The notes under the pieces are model-generated. The model was not told the DNA's origin, made no database searches, and worked only from the letters and a program-made list of their open reading frames with translations. Source: Hordeum vulgare subsp. vulgare (taxonomy: Eukaryota; Streptophyta; Magnoliopsida; Poales; Poaceae). Taken from it: 64,000 bases of DNA. A program made the translations under genes and the position numbers. Each line of letters opens with the position of its first letter. Position 1 is the stretch's first letter. This document shows, piece after piece, positions 11,540-22,734 of the stretch. The DNA lies in NCBI RefSeq assembly GCF_904849725.1, contig NC_058523.1, forward strand, positions 204,255,689 through 204,319,688, given 5' to 3'.

Positions 11540-12370
11540 AGCATCCCCAAGCTTAACTCTTGCTCGTCCTCGAGTAGGGAAGTGATAAAGAATGCATTTT
11601 TGATGCTTTCATGCTACCTAGCATAGATGTCCTTTGTAACTCCTCTTATGTGACGTGAATGTTCAGATCCATTATATTCAAAACAATAGTTTTCTATTGA
11701 CATGGAAACAATAATAATTCAAGCAAACTAGCAAGGTAATCATGAACTTTCAAAATAACAAGGAAAAAGAAAGTTATCCCTTCAAAAGCATATTGTCTGG
11801 CTATGCTCTATCATCATTGCATAACGAATTTAAATCATGCACAACCCCGGTATTGGCCAAGTAATTGTTTTCACACCTTTACTTTCTCAAACTTTTTCAA
11901 CTCTCACGCAATACATGAGCGTGAGCCATGCTTTTAGCACTATAAGTGGTGTGGATTGTGGTGGAGGTTGCAAGACAAAAAAGGAGAAGATGATCACATT
12001 AACTAGGCATATCAATGAGCTGTGGAGATGCTCATCAATAGATATCAATGTGAATGAGTAGGTATTGCCATACAAATGATGCACTAGAGCTAAGAGTATG
12101 TGAAAGCTCTTAAAGAAGACTAGTGGGTGTGCATCCAACTTGCTTGCTCACGAAGACCTAAGGCAATTTTGAGGAAGCCTATCATTGGAATATACAAGCC
12201 AAGTTATATAATGAAAATTTCCCACTAGCTATATGGTGGTGAAAATACAAGAGACTCTCAATCATGAAGATCATGGTGCTTAATATGCACAAGTGTGGAA
12301 AGGTGGTAGCATTGTCCCTTCTCTCTTTTTCTCTCATTTTTTTTGGTGGGCTCTTTGGCCTCTTTCTTTT
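11540..12370 (-). mobile_element. AthX-2 polypurine tract and 3' internal part
   Basis: Begins (plus strand) agcatccccaagctt, the polypurine tract, directly after the LTR. The rest is non-coding and homologous to 3113-3960 of AthX-1. It ends in a pyrimidine-rich stretch interrupted by the Copia element. The duplicated target ctttt occurs at 12366-12370 and again at 26761-26765. Confidence 0.75.
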
Positions 12371-13766
12371 TGAAAGTGTGTTATATCGACTAGAGGGGGG
12401 TGAATAGGAGATTTTTTGAATTTCACACTGAGGAAATTCCTTTTGAGGAAATTCCTCACTGATGACTAACTCACAGCGGAAACAGTAAAGGATCAGAAGT
12501 GCAAAGTTTAACAACAGCAGTTTTTCAGAGTGAGGAATGTGAAAACAGATTGCATAGTGAGCAGGCACGCAGAATACAGATGAGGATTAACTGACGTGAA
12601 GAATTTGGGGTTGAGGAAATTCAGAGAAAGTCTTCAGCAAATACTTCAAACAGTAGCAGTGACAGTCATCAACACATAATACGAGGAAAGTAAGGAGTTG
12701 AGGAATTAGAACCCGTTTCTCAGTGAAGACAGTCGTTGATGACCCAGTTCCAACTGTTGTGACAGTCGTACATCTAGTTTGGAGCGGCTTGGTATTGAAA
12801 CCAAAGGACACACAGTCCCTACCGTGTTCTCCTTGGGCTAAGAACACACAGTCCTCGCCCAACACTCGTGGTAAGTCTTCAGGGCAGACTTCCAAACCCT
12901 CACAAACTTGGTCACCCTGCGATCCACAATTGACTGCTGGAAAGCTCTAAACCATGACGCCTAACCGTATGGAGGATGCACAATCCTCAAAGGTAAAAGG
13001 CTTCAGTCCCACACAGGAACAACTTCTTCATGATGCTCAATCACTAGGATTGGTTTGTGGTTTCGTTGTATGGGGTATTTCCTCACTGATGAATTACTCT
13101 CGAAGACTCTGAGGAATTGGGTTGCTCTTATGACAAGTGTCAGATTCTAACGGAGCAGCCAACCATCTAATGGTTGTGGGGGTGGCTATTTATAGCCTGG
13201 GAGCATCCCGACATGATTTGACACTAATGCCCTTAAATAATATGACCGTTGGAGTGGATAAGACCAATGACTTGGCCTGGCTATCGAAACGGTCGGAACC
13301 CTCAACTGTGAGAGTCCTCATGTCACTCGTATTCCTCACTTGAGGCTTTTGGTAGGATTAGGCTTGGGTTGAGCATCATGAGGAAATTCATTCGAAAGTG
13401 TAACTTCGACCCCCTTTAACAGTACGGTGTTCCTATTACTCAAATGCGAAGAAAATAAAACAGAAAGTGTAAATCTTCATGCTTCAAATTCTTTAGAGTG
13501 ATTTTCTTCAGGACACACCGGATTCCTCAATATCAGTATCTTCATGAGGAATATCAATTTCATCGCAGATTCCTCGCGATTCATTTCTTCAGCTTCAGAC
13601 CAATTTCTTCAACTGAAGACATACAGTTTTAGGGGTCAATATTCTTCAAATATCTCAAACTCCTCAATGACTTATAGATCATGTGTACACTCACAAACAC
13701 ATTAGATACTTAACCTATAAGTCTTCAAACCACCAAAATCACTAAGGGGCACTAGATGCACTTACA
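12371..13766 (-). repeat. Copia element 3' LTR
   Basis: 1396 bp, plus-strand ends tgaaagtg and acttaca. On the minus strand a clear TATA box ctataaatag lies at 13195-13186. The equivalent in the 5' LTR is altered. Compared with 25349-26760 it lacks a 16-bp partial duplication around the ggacacacag motif. Confidence 0.9.
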
Positions 13767-13780
13767 ATCTCCCCCTTTTT
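13767..13780 (-). other. Polypurine tract (Copia element)
   Basis: On the minus strand aaaaagggggagat ends directly at the LTR start tgtaagtg. Position and composition fit the plus-strand primer site. Confidence 0.85.
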
Positions 13781-14258
13781 GGTGGTTGATGACAATTAGG
13801 TTAAGTCTTCAACAGGGATCAAAAAATATGAAGTGTAAATACTCATTTGAGGAATTTGAAATCAAGATTCAGAGAGACTCCCCCTGAAGATGCACATTGA
13901 TGATTTATATCATGGAGATCTCCCCGTGAGTCTTGTAAATCATGCATACACGTGACATATCATATGAAGAAAATGAAAATGCATGATGACAAATGGTATC
14001 TGACGAATTCCAGCATGCATGCATTGAAACTTGAGAAATAAGCATGTGAAGAAAAACGTTCAAAAGCGTGAGAGTACCATCGGGCTTAAGTTACAACTCA
14101 TTACATAAAAACTTCAGAAGAGCCAAGAGTTTGTAACTTAAACATAGTTCATAAGCCCCAAAAATATCCCGCTTGAAGACTAACTCTCAAGTTTCTCCCC
14201 CTTTGTCATCAAGTGACAAAAAGGGACAAACTGAGGGACAAAAAGGCCCGCGAAGACT
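13781..14258 (-). mobile_element. Copia element: non-coding tail after env-like ORF
   Basis: About 480 bp between the last env-like stop and the polypurine tract. No ORF of note. It is rich in the gaggaat/gaagac-type words that recur throughout this element. Confidence 0.6.
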
Positions 14259-17200
14259 TCACTTCTTAGCAGTTGAGGAAGAGTCGTGATGCTTCTTGGG
14301 AGTAGTCTTCTTCCTTGGACCGGTAGAAGTGTCGAGCTGTTCTTCATCAGTTTCAGCAGTGCCGGATGAAGAAAAGGAGCTGCCTTCAAGGTCTGGAACT
14401 GGAATAGGCCTGAACTTCTTCTTGGGAGGCCACGACTAGTCAAAGTCTCGCTCAAAGTCCATTTCTTCAAGCTCAGTCTGAGTCTTCAGATGTGCAAGTG
14501 TAGCCCGGGTGCGATCAAAAACCTCATGCAGATAGTGATGGTTGAGCTTCACAGAGTTCTGTGTTTAAGTGAGGGTTTTCACAATGGCGCCAAACTGGCG
14601 TTTGACCCACTTGTGATTGCGATCCACCTTCTGGTGAAGACTGAGGAGGAGATCTCTTGTATTCATCACGCGAGGAGGAACGGGGCTTGCCGGACGAGTC
14701 TCAGTATCATCCCATGAAGAATAAGCTTCTGGCTCTCTGAACTGGCCATCAAGGGGCCTACTGCCTTCTTCAATCACTGATTTGCCTTTTCCTTCAATGG
14801 GCTCGAAAGTCTTCTTGTTGACCCGGATAGGAGGCATATAACCAACATGGTTTTGGCACTCAGCGAGAAAGTTGATGCATGTCCTTGTCCTGATGAATCT
14901 CATGATCCATGGGGAGTATATCTTGTGATCAAAAGGACACATAGCATTGTCGGCCAAAGTCCTCAAGAAGAAATCATGGATGTTTATAGGAATACCATGA
15001 ATGATGTTGAAGAGGATATTCTTCATGAGGCCTACAACATATTCTTCATCATCATGGCCTTTGATCGGCGCGAGCACACTGTAGAGGATTCTGTAAACAG
15101 ATCTGGGTGTGTACTTGAGCTCGTGGACGAGGAAGGTTGTTCTCAGAGGTTTTCCTTCAGCCAAAGGCTTCATGAGGACTTCCATTATCCCATTTGGCAG
15201 CTCACGCTCACCATAAAGCTTCACAGCCTCATCTGAGGGAATTGGTACCGGAAGTTCTCGGAGGAGTTCAGTAGCAGGAGCCTTGTAGTGAGTGTTTTGT
15301 GTCATCCAATCAAACAGCCAAGTGTTAATGTCTTCAGGGTTGCCGGATATGTGAAGAGTGGCATAGAACTGAAGAATTAACTCGTTGTTCCAGTCAGAGA
15401 TGTCGGAGCACATAGGTAGTAAACCAGCATCATGGAGTACACTGAGGACTGGCTCCAGGCACGGTATTGCTTCAAGTTCAACATGAGGAATATGCATGTG
15501 CTGGAATCTCTTGTTTCGTCCACATAGCACAGAGGCATAGTAATTCATCTGAGTTCTAGTCCAAAACTTCAGATGCCTCATTTGAGGCTTGTCATAGGGG
15601 TTCTCTCCAATGAAGTACATGCGTTCTTCAAAGAAATTTTCCTTTTGAAACTTAGGACGCTTGGAGAATGGCTGACGCTGAACTGGCTGAAGATTTTGCT
15701 GAGGAACAGGAGGGGAGACAACAATGGCAGTCTCTGGGTTGAGCACGATGAATGCATTGTCTTGGTCAGGTGCATTCTCCTCAGCATTTTCCTCAGGGTG
15801 AGGAATTTCAGCAGCGGGTACTTCAGGCTGAGGAGATGGTGTTGGTTGTGCGTCAGACTGAGGGGCTTGCTCTGGCTGTGCATCAGGCTGAGGAATATCT
15901 TCTTGCTCAGTTGGACGAGTTGGGTCAGCCTGTTCCTCATCTTGAGGATTTTTCTCAGAGCGTTGAATGTCATCAGTTTGAGGATTTTCAGTTTGTTCTT
16001 CCTTAGCTGGCTTGGTGGTAGAGGCAGTTTCATCAGCTGGTGCAGCTGATCTTTGAGCAGTATCTTTCTGAGGAATGACGGGTTGAGGACTGTCGTCAAT
16101 ACGAATTTCTTCGTCAGTGTGTTCCTCAGAGGCGGCATCCTTCATTTCCTCATCTGCCTTTTTCGCTGGATCATCAATGATGACCATTTCGTAAGAAGGA
16201 GCGACATTCAGGGACATTGGGTCCAGAGGAGCAGTTTCTTCAAGTGCTTTGAGGCGCTTGGCCTCTATTGCTTCTTCTGTTGAGGAGGCCTTTCTCTTTT
16301 TGTCTTCCTTCTCAGCAGCCCTGGTTTTCTTCACGTCTGATGCAGACGGAGTCATCTTCTTCACCTTTGAAGCTTTTGGTGAAGGGGTTCTCTCGACAGA
16401 TTCTTCAGCTGGTATTGAGGAACCAGCTGGAACAGAGTCATCAGCTTGCTTTGATGAAGCAGCTGGGTCAGGTGCAGTCTCATCAGCTGCAGCAGATTCA
16501 TCAGCTGGAGCTTCCTTGATGATTTCTTCAATAGCCGGTGCATCTGCACGGCTTTCTTGGTGTACTTCCACAGCTTCAGGAGTATCCTCATCCTGAGGAG
16601 ATTCGTCTGCTGGCTCCTCAATCAAGGGCTGAGAAGTTGTTGCTGGGGGTGCAGCCTTCTTGTTGTAGTCATCAACAGCTTTAGTGGCCAGCTTGATGAA
16701 ATTGCTCTTGAGACTCTTATGATCTGACAGCTTGGAGTACTTGTCAGTCAATTTCTTCAGCTCTGCTTGTGTTGATACCAGTGCATCAGGAGTCAAGTTG
16801 AGGAGATTCTGCTTGAGGAATTTCTCCTTTTTAAGCTTTGCAACTTTGGCATGCTTGGCCTGCTATTCTTTCCACTTGGCTTCATTGATGAAAGTGGCCA
16901 CCATGTGGCTAATTCCAGGGGAAGTTTCAAATCATCAACAGGAGTGTTGGGGTCCTCATACCAGATGTTGATGTAGTGAAGGAGGACCTTGGGGTCCATG
17001 GCCAGAGGAATGACACTGCCTGATGCTTGAGCTACTCTTTCCTGCTTGTTTCTGATGATGGCTTGCAGGGTTTGATCATCATATTCATCACTGCCCTCTG
17101 ATGCAGATGGGAAGGTGTTGATTTTGCTGGGGCTTGGCGGAGTTGCACGTTCAGCAGATACCTGAGTCTTCGCAGGAGGTGTTGAAGACTTTGTCTCCGA

Positions 17201-17996
17201 GCTGGTTGCAGCTGGGAGTGAGGAGCTGGAGCTGGCGGTCATAGACTTCATGACTTGCTTTTGTACTGGTTTCTCTTGAGGCTTTCGTGGTGGTGCTGAG
17301 GACTTTGGAGCTGAGGAGATTGGTACTGAGGGTTTTGGCGCTGATGGTTTTGGTGCTGAAGGTTTTGGTGCTGAGGGTTTTGTGACTGAAGCCTGAGCAG
17401 ACTTCTCTTAAGGCTTTGGAGCCCTTGGTTTTGACGGTACAGACTGCATTTGAGGAATTTCTGAGCCAGAGGTCTCAGCGGCAGAGGAAGTAGCAGCAGC
17501 TAAGGCAGCAGCTGAGGATTCATTGAATTTCCTCACTGCAGTTTCTGCCTGCTTCTTGAGCTTAGCCAGATGCTTTTCCTTCTCATCTGGATAGTCATCA
17601 ATGGTCTTGAGGCTTGAGGGATGTGCTACTTGATGATCCTCAAGTGGGGCCCGTCTGCCAGGGGGCTTCAGAGCGAATTTCTTCGCATACTTGGGAGTCA
17701 CAAACCTGTATTCCTTCCATTCCTTCGCCCATCGGCGTTCTATCTTCTGCAGCCGTATCTTTCTCTTTGCCAGGCGTGCAATAGTCCAAGTAAATATCCT
17801 CAGGGATATCCACACCTGTTTTTTGCTCAAGTTTCTTTCCTCCCTTCTATTTTCTGTCATCCTCCATTTTCTTCAGCTGAGGATTTTGCTGATGAGATTG
17901 AACTCTTGAGGATTCTGATGAGACTTGAAGATTTTCTTCTAGAAACGCTGCAAATGAGTTAATGTGATGAGAACCGAGAGATTCATCAGCTGACAT
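14259..17996 (-). pseudogene. Env-like third ORF of the Sire element, degenerate
   Basis: Third gene of Sire-lineage elements, called env-like by position. Its function is unproven. I take the ATG at 17996, eight bases after a good splice acceptor, over the ATG at 17860, which is in another frame. Lesions include a stop at 17849-17847, a frame change near 17760, a stop at 17410-17408, a frame change near 16900, and stops at 14567-14565 and near 14436. The frame then runs to a final stop at 14259. The protein is highly charged. It has a basic N-terminal part, Ser/Pro/Ala-Pro repeats (S-A-P-K-P near 17300-17400), a long acidic Glu/Asp/Ala low-complexity middle (16600-15750) and a more globular C-terminal third (about 15650-14850). 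I see no clear signal peptide or membrane anchor, so a true envelope role is doubtful. Confidence 0.75.
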
Positions 17997-18003
17997 GTGT
18001 GTA

Positions 18004-18624
18004 CCTGTGAACAGAGTATAGTTGCAAGGAATTTGGAGAGGTCATATGCGTTCTCAGATTTGAAGAAAATGAAAAAGTTTGACAGTTGAGGAATATAACC
18101 AGTGGTTGAGGAATTTGCCTAAGCATACTGTTCTTGGGTTCTAGAGTTGTACAGATCCGAAAATTCGCACAATTGAGGAATCTCGTGAAAAGTTTAGATG
18201 CTTAGCATAGTTCATCAAAGATGTGGTGATAGGCAGTGTTTGAGGAATCAAGTGCTTATTGATTCTTGAGGGAAAACAGATTTCACATAGAAGATGTAAA
18301 ATTTTAGATCTAACTTGCGGTAAAAATGGGATTTATTTACCCTGGAAGGTGCGCACGAAGAACCCACAAAGGTGTGTAGAGAAGCTCTTCGGTCGCGTAT
18401 CCAATGCACCCTAACCCGGCGACAGAGGACGTCTACGGCGGCGGCGGACGAAGATGGTCCGACTCCGGCGGGGTTCCGGCGACGGAGAAGTCGAGGCAGT
18501 GAAGCTGTTCCTCACCGGCGACGAGACTACCAGCGATGGCGCTAGGGTTCGGTGGTGTTTGCTGTGGCAGGAGAGCGATGGAGCGAAGAAGAGTATGCCG
18601 AGGGGGATAAGGACATATTTATAG
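18004..18624 (-). promoter_or_regulatory. Promoter-like block, leader exon and leader intron before env-like ORF
   Basis: Reading the minus strand: a G-box/ABRE-type core acacgtg (about 18697-18691), a TATA box ctataaata (18624-18616), then a CT- and CCG-rich leader with an aaccctag word typical of plant 5' UTRs. A donor ccagg/gtaaat has its exon end at 18341. After about 336 bp comes an acceptor gttcacag (exon restarts at 18004), and the env-like ATG follows at 17996. The composition differs sharply from the rest of the element. The TATA box and splice sites are read directly. Promoter activity is inference. Confidence 0.6.
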
Positions 18625-19346
18625 CGAGACAGTTACTGTTAGCGCGAAAATTTCGGACCAAACAGCCCCTGCCTCTACGTCTCTGCAGGACACGTGTAGC
18701 TCCCGAACAATGCGGTGGAGATAGTGGAGATCGTGGTTATCCGATCGAGGGAAGTGGGGTTCAGTTACAGTGCATTAAAGAAACAATTTTTGAAGATTTG
18801 AGAATTTTTTGTTACAAAATCATCAGCTGACAAGGACGCAGTGAGGATTTTGAACAAAGTTTTAAGTAGAACGCATATGAAGAATTGAATGGACGGGATG
18901 AGTATAGCATAGAGGGAAAGTAGGGTCCGATCACATTCACTTAGCAAAAATATCAACTTGAAGAAATAACTATAAGTGAATGTTGTTGAGGACTTGAAAT
19001 CACAGTCTATCTAGTCAAATGAAAGTCATCAAGTGTTTTGAAGATTTTGTGATAAATCGTCACAATGTAGAACAGCTATTTTGAAGAAATACACATTTTG
19101 AGGAAATAGAACATTTGAAGAAAATCAACTTGAGGAATTTCACATTGAGTGGTGGCGTGACCCACCATATAAGAATGTTGATTACAAACGCCGCGTACAA
19201 TTGTCGTAGGGCCCTGAGAATCAATTTCTTCGTTGATTTCTTCACATTCAGAGTGACATTCTTCATCAGTTGAAGAAAATCGATTCATCATGTGTTGCAC
19301 ATCTAAGTCATCAATTTTGCATAAGTGTTAGGATGTGTGCATGTTT
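18625..19346 (-). mobile_element. Spacer between pol and the env-like promoter block
   Basis: Non-coding spacer of about 0.7 kb between the RNase H stop and the TATA box. The part nearest the TATA box (18640-18760) is GC-rich with MYB- and G-box-like words. The remainder is AT-rich with repeated gaggaa/gaagaa words. Confidence 0.5.
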
Positions 19347-19875
19347 TTACAAAACATTTGAAGATTCTAAGATATTTAGCTCACACCGCAACTTGCAAAA
19401 CCTTTTCTCATCCAAGGGCTTAGTGAAGATATCTGCCAGTTGATCATCAGTCTTCACATGGTCGATGAGGATATTGCCCTGGAGGACATGGTCCCGAAGA
19501 AAATGATGACGAATCTGGATGTGCTTGGTCTTCGAGTGATGTACTGGGTTGTATGCAATCTTTATTGCACTCTCATTGTCACAGTAGAGAGGCACATTCT
19601 TCATGTTGATGTTGTAGTCCTTGAGGGTTTGCTTCATCCATAGTAATTGAGCACAGCAAGAACCAGCAGCAATGTACTCAGCTTCGGCAGTGGAGAGTGA
19701 TACGCAGTTCTGCTTCTTTGAGGACCAGCAAACTAGTGATCTTCCGAGGAAATGGCATGTGCCAGAAGTTGACTTGTGATCCACACGGTCACTAGCATAG
19801 TCAGAATCAGAATACCCTACCAGATGAAGATTTGAGCCCTTGGGATACCATAATCCTAGTGTTTGTGTGTGAGCT
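19347..19875 (-). pseudogene. Copia RNase H (C-terminal pol)
   Basis: RNase H domain that removes the RNA strand during reverse transcription. Typical Copia landmarks are visible: K-S-T-S-G near the start, S-S-K-K-Q-N, the S-T-A-E-A-E-Y block with its catalytic glutamate, D-N-E-S-A-I, and the C-terminal H-T/H-I-x-I-R-H-H-F-L-R-D block ending with D-I-F-T-K-P-L. The frame continues upstream of the first Met to about 19875, where it shifts relative to reverse transcriptase, so the polyprotein is broken here. Confidence 0.85.
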
Positions 19876-20992
19876 AAGTATCGAAGATATGTTTCACAGC
19901 CTTATGGTGTGATTCCTTCGGTTTTTCTTGAAAACGTGCACACATGCAAACACTAAGCATTATATCTGGCCTAGATGCACATAGATACAATAAAGAACAA
20001 ATCATAGAACGATATACTTGCTGATCGAAATCTTTACCATTTTCATCAGTGCCGAGGTGGTCGTTGGTCGGCATTGGAGTCTTGGCACCTTTGCATTCAT
20101 GCATGTCGAATTTCCTCAGAACATCCTTGAGGTATTTCTCCTGTGATATGAAGATTCCATTGCTTTGTTGACGAATTTGAAGACCTAAGAAGAATTTCAG
20201 CTCCCCCATCATGGACATCTGATATTCTTCACTCATCATGTAGGCACATTCATCGCTGTATCGTTTGTCAGTACAACCAAATATGATATCATCGACATAT
20301 ATTTGACACACAAATAGCTCATTATCATAGGATTTAGTGAAAAGAGTTGGATCGAGTGAACCAGGTTTGAAGCCTTTCTTCATGAGGAATTCCTTCAATG
20401 TATCATACCATGCCCGAGGGGCTTGCTTGAGACCATAAAGAGCCTTTTTCAGTCTGAAGACTTTGTCCGGATTCTTTGGATCCTCAAAACCTGGGGGCTG
20501 ATCAACATATACTTCTTCCTCAAGCTTACCATTGATGAATGCACTTTTCACATCCATTTGATATAAGATGATGTTATGATGATTAGCATAAGCAAGTAGT
20601 ATTCGAATAGCTTCAAGTCTAGCAACAGGTGCAAAAGTTTCATCGAAATCTATTCCTTCAACCTGGGTGTAGCCTTGGGCTACAAGTCGTGCCTTGTTCC
20701 TCGCCACTTGACCGTCCTCATCTTGCTTGTTTCAGAAAATCCACTTGGTGCCGATGATGTTGTGCTTGCGAGGATCTGGTCGTTTGACGAGCTCCCATAC
20801 ATCATTCAGCTTGAATTGAAGAAGTTCGTCTTGCATAGCTTGGGTCCACTCCGGTTCCAGAAAAGCCTCAGCAACTTTTGAGGGTTCTGTGATGGATACA
20901 AAGGAAAAAATGCCCACAAAAGTTAAATAAGTGTGAAGCTTTTGAGCGAGTGAGAGGACCTGGCGCATTGATGTCGTTGAGGATTTTGTCAA
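19874..20992 (-). pseudogene. Copia reverse transcriptase
   Basis: RNA-dependent DNA polymerase domain. It shows [15 protein letters not shown], the D-V-K-S-A-F motif, [11 protein letters not shown] and the catalytic Y-V-D-D box near residue 138 counted from 20707. One in-frame TGA at 20734-20732 separates the first finger motif from the rest. The upstream edge is offset from the integrase frame near 20945, and the downstream edge shifts frame into RNase H near 19875. Otherwise well preserved. Confidence 0.9.
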
Positions 20993-22510
20993 GTTCTACT
21001 TCATTTGCAATCCTCGGATGAGCTGGTTGAGGATTTCGTCTGAGCTGAGGAAGTGGTTCTCGTGCAATTTCCTCAGGAGCATCTTCTTGATTTTCATCAG
21101 TGATGGGGATCGTTTGTTCACCAATTTCCTCAGTGGGGACAATGTCTTCAGTAGGTTTGAGCTTTATTGCTTCCTCGGGAGACAGCTTATCTAGATCAGA
21201 AGGCAATTTCTCTCTTTGCGAGCCATTAGTTTCATCAAACCGCCCATCTATAGTCTCAACAACTTTGTTGTGATAGTTGTTGAAGACTCTGTAAGTGTGC
21301 GAGTCCTTTCCATAACCGAGCATAAAACCTTCATGTGCCTTAGGTGCAAATTTTGAGCTATGGTGAGGATCTCTAATCCAGCATTTTGCACCGAAGACTT
21401 TGAAATAACTTACATTGGGTTTCTTGTCAGTGAGGAGTTCATATGAGGTTTTCTTGAGGAATTTGTGAAGATATACCCTGTTGATGATATGTCATGCAGT
21501 GTTGATTTCTTCAGGCCAAAAGCAACGAGGAGTCTGGTATTCTTCAAGCATAGTTCTTGCCATTTCAACCAGAGTCATGTTCTTCCTTTCGACGACACCA
21601 TTCTGCTGAGGAGTATAAGGAGCAGATAATTCGTGAGTAATACCAAGTTCATCAAGATAATCATCAAGACCAGTGTTTTTGAACTCGGTTCCATTATCAC
21701 TCCTGATATGTTTGATCTTGATGCCAAAGTTCGTCGAGGCCCTTGAAGAAAATCGTTTGAAGATTTCCTGCACTTCAGTTTTATACACTCTGATATGCAC
21801 CCAAGTATATCTGGAATAATCATCAACTATGACGAAGCCATATAAAGATGTTGCATTGGTTAGTGTGGCATAGTGAGTAGGTCCAAATAGATCCATATGA
21901 AGCAATTCTAATGGATGTGTAGTGGTCATGATAGTCTTCGAGGGATGCTTGGATCTGGTCATTTTCCCAGATTCACAAGCACCGCAGAGATGATCCTTGA
22001 GGAATTTGACTGATTCGATGCCGATGACATGTTTCTTCTTCGTGAGCGTGTGCAAATTCCTCATGCCTGCATGACCTAGTCTTCGGTGCCACAACCATCC
22101 TTCTGAGGTTTTTGCTAGTAAGCAAGTGGCTGGTTGAGGACCTGTAGAGAAATCAACAATGTACAAATCCCCTCTTCTTACACGTTCGAAGACTTTGGAT
22201 CTGTCAGATTCCATGATGACTACACATCTATATCTACCAAAGATAACAATCGTATCAAGATCACAAAGCATCGAGACAGACATGAGGTTAAAACCAAGGG
22301 ATTCAACAAGCATCATTTTGTCCATATGCCTATCCTTGGAAATAGCCACTTTGCCAAGTCCCAATACCTTGCTTTTACCTTTGTCAGCATATGTGATTTG
22401 CTTCAGAGGTGATGGAGTTAGTGGCATATTCATCAGTAAGCTTTTATCACCAGTCATGTGATGTGTGCAGCCACTATCAAGAACCCACTCAGTATTCTTG
22501 GGTTTGTCAT
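20868..22510 (-). pseudogene. Copia protease end and integrase
   Basis: The frame opens near 22510 with an aspartic protease motif D-S-G-C-T-H-H-M-T-G (about 22490-22455). It continues through the GAG-pre-integrase zinc finger (W-L-W-H-R-R-L-G-H ... C-G-A-C) into the integrase core. The catalytic triad is visible: D in M-D-L-F-G, D in R-S-D-N-G-T, E in N-G-V-V-E-R, with about 35 residues between the last two. A TGA at 21492 interrupts the core's C-terminal side. The frame then resumes (L-G-Y-G-K-D-S-H-T-Y-R-V-F) into the variable C-terminal tail, ending out of frame near 20868. The protein would process the polyprotein and insert the cDNA. Confidence 0.85.
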
Positions 22511-22734
22511 CCTGCAGATGAATTAGTACAGCTTACCATCTCATATGCTTCAGATTTGAAGAATATGATATTGATTTCATCAGATAATAATTTCATCATA
22601 ACAAAAATATAAGGACGTGTGAAATATTTCTATTTCATCAACCATTAGCTTGCGTCCTATCAAGCATTTCCTCAGGTCTCCAGCAAATTCTTTAGATGAT
22701 GATTTTCATCTCGAGACCTAACATGTAGAAGTGA

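Noticed and set aside
15573..16283. Several plus-strand ORFs (15573-16049, 15752-16006, 16053-16283) opposite the env-like ORF
   Set aside because: Leu/Ser/Arg-rich mirror frames of the acidic low-complexity region. No domain and no independent signals.
14259..17996. Env-like ORF as a true viral envelope glycoprotein
   Set aside because: No visible signal peptide, transmembrane anchor or cysteine pattern. The label rests on position only.
22511..22734. Possible intron between Copia gag linker and protease (ctaat branch-like word and ctgcag acceptor)
   Set aside because: Splice phase does not join the two frames. Stops and indels from decay explain the gap as well.
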